Shown: piece after piece, positions 62,125-64,000 of the stretch
Layout: the number at the start of each line of letters is the position of its first letter
Numbering within the stretch: the stretch's first letter is position 1
DNA from: Pseudomonadota bacterium
GTDB taxonomy: Bacteria > Pseudomonadota > Alphaproteobacteria > Rhizobiales > Hyphomicrobiaceae
Reading direction: 5' to 3'
Assembly: GCA_023387235.1 (NCBI GenBank)
Contig: JAEWIJ010000152.1
Span: forward strand, 3,917 to 67,916
Length of the DNA: 64,000 nucleotides
Notes under the pieces: model-generated
Database searches by the model: none
What the model saw: only the letters and a program-made list of their open reading frames with translations
Told to the model about the DNA's origin: nothing
Made by a program: the position numbers and the translations under genes

Positions 62125-64000
62125 ATGTCCGTTGGCTCGATACTCCCGTCGGTGCGTTACGCGGATCCGGCAGAAGCAGCAGACTGGCTCTGCAGCGCGT
62201 ACGGTTTCTCGATCCATCATGTTGCAAAGCGATCGGACGGCGCCACGGCGTACATCGTCTTGCGGCTCGGCGAGAATTCGGTGGTCGTTGCTCCGTACGG
62301 CAGCTCGGCGTTCGACGATCTTTGGGTCCAACCGGCTGATGATGGCGGCGGATCGACCCCGACATGCTATCTCACTGTCCAGGACTTGGACCGGCATTGT
62401 GCCCACGCGCTGAGGACCGGTGCGCGGCTCGAAGTTGGGCCCAGCGATGACGGCACTGGTGGGCGCTTCTACACTTGCCGCGATCCGCAGGGGTATTTGT
62501 GGAACTTCGGTGAGCGCCCGGCCAGACTGACGTCAGTAGACCTGGACTGCCCTTCACAGCGCCCGGGCCGTTACTCTGTCCTCAGCGGCGCGACAATCAA
62601 CCTGGCCGTGCTCGTCGGTTGCGGCGCGATGTTCTACCTCGGGACTGATTTGGCGACCAAGGCGCTGACCGCCTGGGACGGTATGAGCGGCACGCACGCT
62701 TCATCCGTCAGCTCGAACACGACGCAGAAAGCATCTGCCACGAAGCGGTTCCTGGTTTCGGAAGCTGCAGCTCTGGACCTGACGGAGACGCTGCAGATCT
62801 CCCAATTCGAGCTCGCGGAGGCCCCGCAGTCGAAGCCAAGTGACGAGAGGCCGCCCGACGCCTCCGACGCGGAGTATCAAAGTCGCCTCAAGGATACGCA
62901 GGGCGCGCTCGACGCCGCGGTGCAGGCCAAGGAATTGGCATCGCGAGAGCTGGAGGCCGAGCGCCGGCGGGCTGAAGCCATCCAGACACTCCTCGATGAG
63001 GCGTCGCAACAACTTGCGCGTCTGCGTGCGGACGGCAGCAGGTTCGAGATGCGACTCAAGGATAGCCAGGGCGCACTCGACGCCGCGGTGCGTGCCAAGG
63101 AACTGGCAGCGCGGGAGCTGGAGGCGGAGCGGCATCGGGCACAAGCGATCCAGGCACAACTGGAGGAGGCGTCGCGACAATTGTCTCGTTTACGGGCGGA
63201 TGGCAGCACGTTCGAGTTGGAAGCGCGCCGGCTGCGTGACGTGATGGCCCGACTTGGCAATGTGTTGCCTGGTTCGACGCAGATCGGGGATCCCACGCGC
63301 GACCAGCGCGCAGCTGCACAAGGCGCGGAGCAATTGTTGCTGGAGCGGCTGCGCGCCAGTGAGCGTGAAGCAAGGGAACTGGAATTGCGCGCCAGAATGG
63401 CAATTCTGGAAATGGACAAGGAAGCCGCCAGCCTACGGGCAGAGCAGGCGGCAGAATCGGCGCGCACAGCGCTCGCGGCTGATCGTGCCGACCAGTTGGG
63501 ACCGCACGACAAGCTCCGCGCTGGTGCGCCCGCAACGGCTGACGCTCCAGGGAGAGTGACGGCAAAGGAGCCGGCCAAGGACGTCGTGAGGGTGATGCCC
63601 AGGCAGTCGACCGGCGTTCCGCGCAGAGCGGCGCTAGATACCAAGGTGAACGAGGGAACGCCTGGTGCACCGCCCCGCGCCGCCGTCGTCAGACCATTGC
63701 CGCAGCACCGGCTCACGCAGAACAAGACGTGGATCTCGGTCGCCTCGATCAAGAAAAAGGCCGAGCTTCGTCGCCAGATGGCCGAAGCGGCAGCGGCTGC
63801 GCGCAAGGCCGAGGAAGAGCGCCAGCGCGCGGCGGCCGAAGCTGCGCAGAAAGCGGAGGCCGAGCGCAAACGTCAGGTGGCCGAAGCGGCAGCGGCTGCG
63901 CGCAAGGCAGAGGAAGAGCGTCAGCGCGCGGCGGCCGAAGCTGCGCAGAAAGCGGAGGCCGAGCGCAAACGTCAGGTGGCCGAAGCGGCGGCGGCTGCAC
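62125..64000 (+). CDS. VOC domain - membrane helix - coiled-coil protein with long repeats (3' end outside window)
   Basis: An uninterrupted frame of 625 codons from ATG 62125 (GGAG 8 bases upstream) to the window edge. Residues about 5-132 form a VOC/glyoxalase-like domain (SVRYADPAEAADWLCSAYGF, RDPQGYLWNFGERP). A membrane helix lies at about 155-173 (INLAVLVGCGAMFYLG). Then a coiled coil contains two 56-residue repeats (RLKDTQGALDAAV..., RLKDSQGALDAAV...) at about 254-365, a Pro/Arg-rich linker (about 455-545), and a charged Ala/Glu/Arg/Lys helix of 33-residue repeats from about residue 552. The N-terminus is probably cytoplasmic and the coil periplasmic. VOC metal ligands are not all evident, so it may bind and not catalyse. 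I know no named family with this order; the far part is TolA-like in composition. Confidence 0.8.
   Translation, partial: MSVGSILPSVRYADPAEAADWLCSAYGFSIHHVAKRSDGATAYIVLRLGENSVVVAPYGSSAFDDLWVQPADDGGGSTPTCYLTVQDLDRHCAHALRTGARLEVGPSDDGTGGRFYTCRDPQGYLWNFGERPARLTSVDLDCPSQRPGRYSVLSGATINLAVLVGCGAMFYLGTDLATKALTAWDGMSGTHASSVSSNTTQKASATKRFLVSEAAALDLTETLQISQFELAEAPQSKPSDERPPDASDAEYQSRLKDTQGALDAAVQAKELASRELEAERRRAEAIQTLLDEASQQLARLRADGSRFEMRLKDSQGALDAAVRAKELAARELEAERHRAQAIQAQLEEASRQLSRLRADGSTFELEARRLRDVMARLGNVLPGSTQIGDPTRDQRAAAQGAEQLLLERLRASEREARELELRARMAILEMDKEAASLRAEQAAESARTALAADRADQLGPHDKLRAGAPATADAPGRVTAKEPAKDVVRVMPRQSTGVPRRAALDTKVNEGTPGAPPRAAVVRPLPQHRLTQNKTWISVASIKKKAELRRQMAEAAAAARKAEEERQRAAAEAAQKAEAERKRQVAEAAAAARKAEEERQRAAAEAAQKAEAERKRQVAEAAAAA
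62884..63219 (+). repeat. Two 168-base tandem repeats coding for 56-residue coiled-coil units
   Basis: Unit 1 at 62884-63051 and unit 2 at 63052-63219, both starting RLKD-(T/S)-QGALDAAV and ending RLRADGS-x-FE. Period 56 residues is eight heptads, so the repeat preserves the coiled-coil register. Protein identity is high, while many codons differ, which points to an old duplication. Confidence 0.85.
63778..64000 (+). repeat. 99-base tandem repeats coding for a 33-residue charged helix
   Basis: Unit 1 at 63778-63876, unit 2 at 63877-63975, and a third unit from 63976 to the window edge. Units 1 and 2 differ at only 3 of 99 bases, so this array expanded recently or is being homogenised. Each unit encodes MAEAAAAARKAEEERQRAA followed by AEAAQKAEAERKRQ, a probable single alpha-helix. 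The copy number is not visible here. Confidence 0.9.

Noticed and set aside
62877..63869. A 330-codon minus-strand Ser/Ala/Arg-rich frame
   Set aside because: It mirrors the coiled-coil repeats of the plus-strand VOC gene; its low-complexity protein is a by-product of the repeats.

Overview
The window is GC-rich (low 60s %, by eye) and reads as chromosome of an alphaproteobacterium, most likely Hyphomicrobiales (rhizobia, Bradyrhizobium, Rhodopseudomonas or Hyphomicrobium relatives). The pointers are a cbb3 oxidase cluster with FixI/CcoI and CcoS, FixJ-type response regulators, an IalB-family protein, FecIR-linked heme receptors and an SBP56-type methanethiol oxidase. No rRNA, tRNA or CRISPR array was seen. 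About 60 genes are supported, plus several gene remnants. A 625-codon partial gene runs off the right edge.

Layout. 1-4.7 kb (minus strand): aldehyde dehydrogenase cut by the window edge, metallo-beta-lactamase hydrolase, FAD/NAD(P) oxidoreductase, alpha/beta hydrolase. 5-11.1 kb (plus): a signalling block with a soluble histidine kinase, a four-PAS membrane kinase, two FixJ-like regulators flanking a stand-alone receiver, and an AraC-type DNA-binding stub. A perfect FNR/FixK box lies in the gap before 11.4-18.3 kb: ccoN-ccoO-ccoQ-ccoP, a 66-residue membrane protein, a DUF2189 protein, ccoI and ccoS. The kinase/FixJ block and the oxidase genes look like an oxygen- or redox-responsive respiratory module.

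18.4-19.0 kb is a graveyard: the C-terminal end of a tyrosine recombinase, the C-terminal end of a TIGR02680 (Wadjet JetC-like) ATPase, and a GGCT microsatellite. 19-24.3 kb holds an RpiR regulator divergent from a siderophore receptor with overlapping start regions, an EamA protein, an ICMT-like protein and an unrecognised CxxC protein. 24.5-40.6 kb is an iron/heme island: an orphan fused peptide-type ABC ATPase, two complete FecI-FecR-TonB-receptor surface-signalling sets, heme oxygenase, DUF454, ExbB-ExbD-TonB and an IalB-like protein. Six copies of one imperfect palindrome (AAACTnnAC-N7-GTAnAGnnT class) sit in front of these genes and define a candidate regulon. One heme receptor carries a second outer-membrane barrel fused to its C-terminus.

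40.6-50.5 kb: an IS3 remnant, methanethiol oxidase with a small membrane partner, an MFS carrier, an alpha/beta hydrolase, a hybrid kinase (PAS-GAF-HisKA-HATPase-REC-Hpt) converging on an OmpR-type regulator, and a winged-helix/alpha-beta-hydrolase fusion, followed by remnants of two ABC permeases. 50.7-61.7 kb: a full dipeptide-type ABC transporter (two ATPases, two permeases, binding protein) leading into a sulfatase/phosphonate-monoester-hydrolase-type enzyme. A class III CoA-transferase, an IclR regulator, a Gln-type thiol dioxygenase and a crotonase follow. The last four resemble a 3-mercaptopropionate/3-sulfinopropionate route. 62.1-64 kb: a VOC-TM-coiled-coil protein with long internal repeats.
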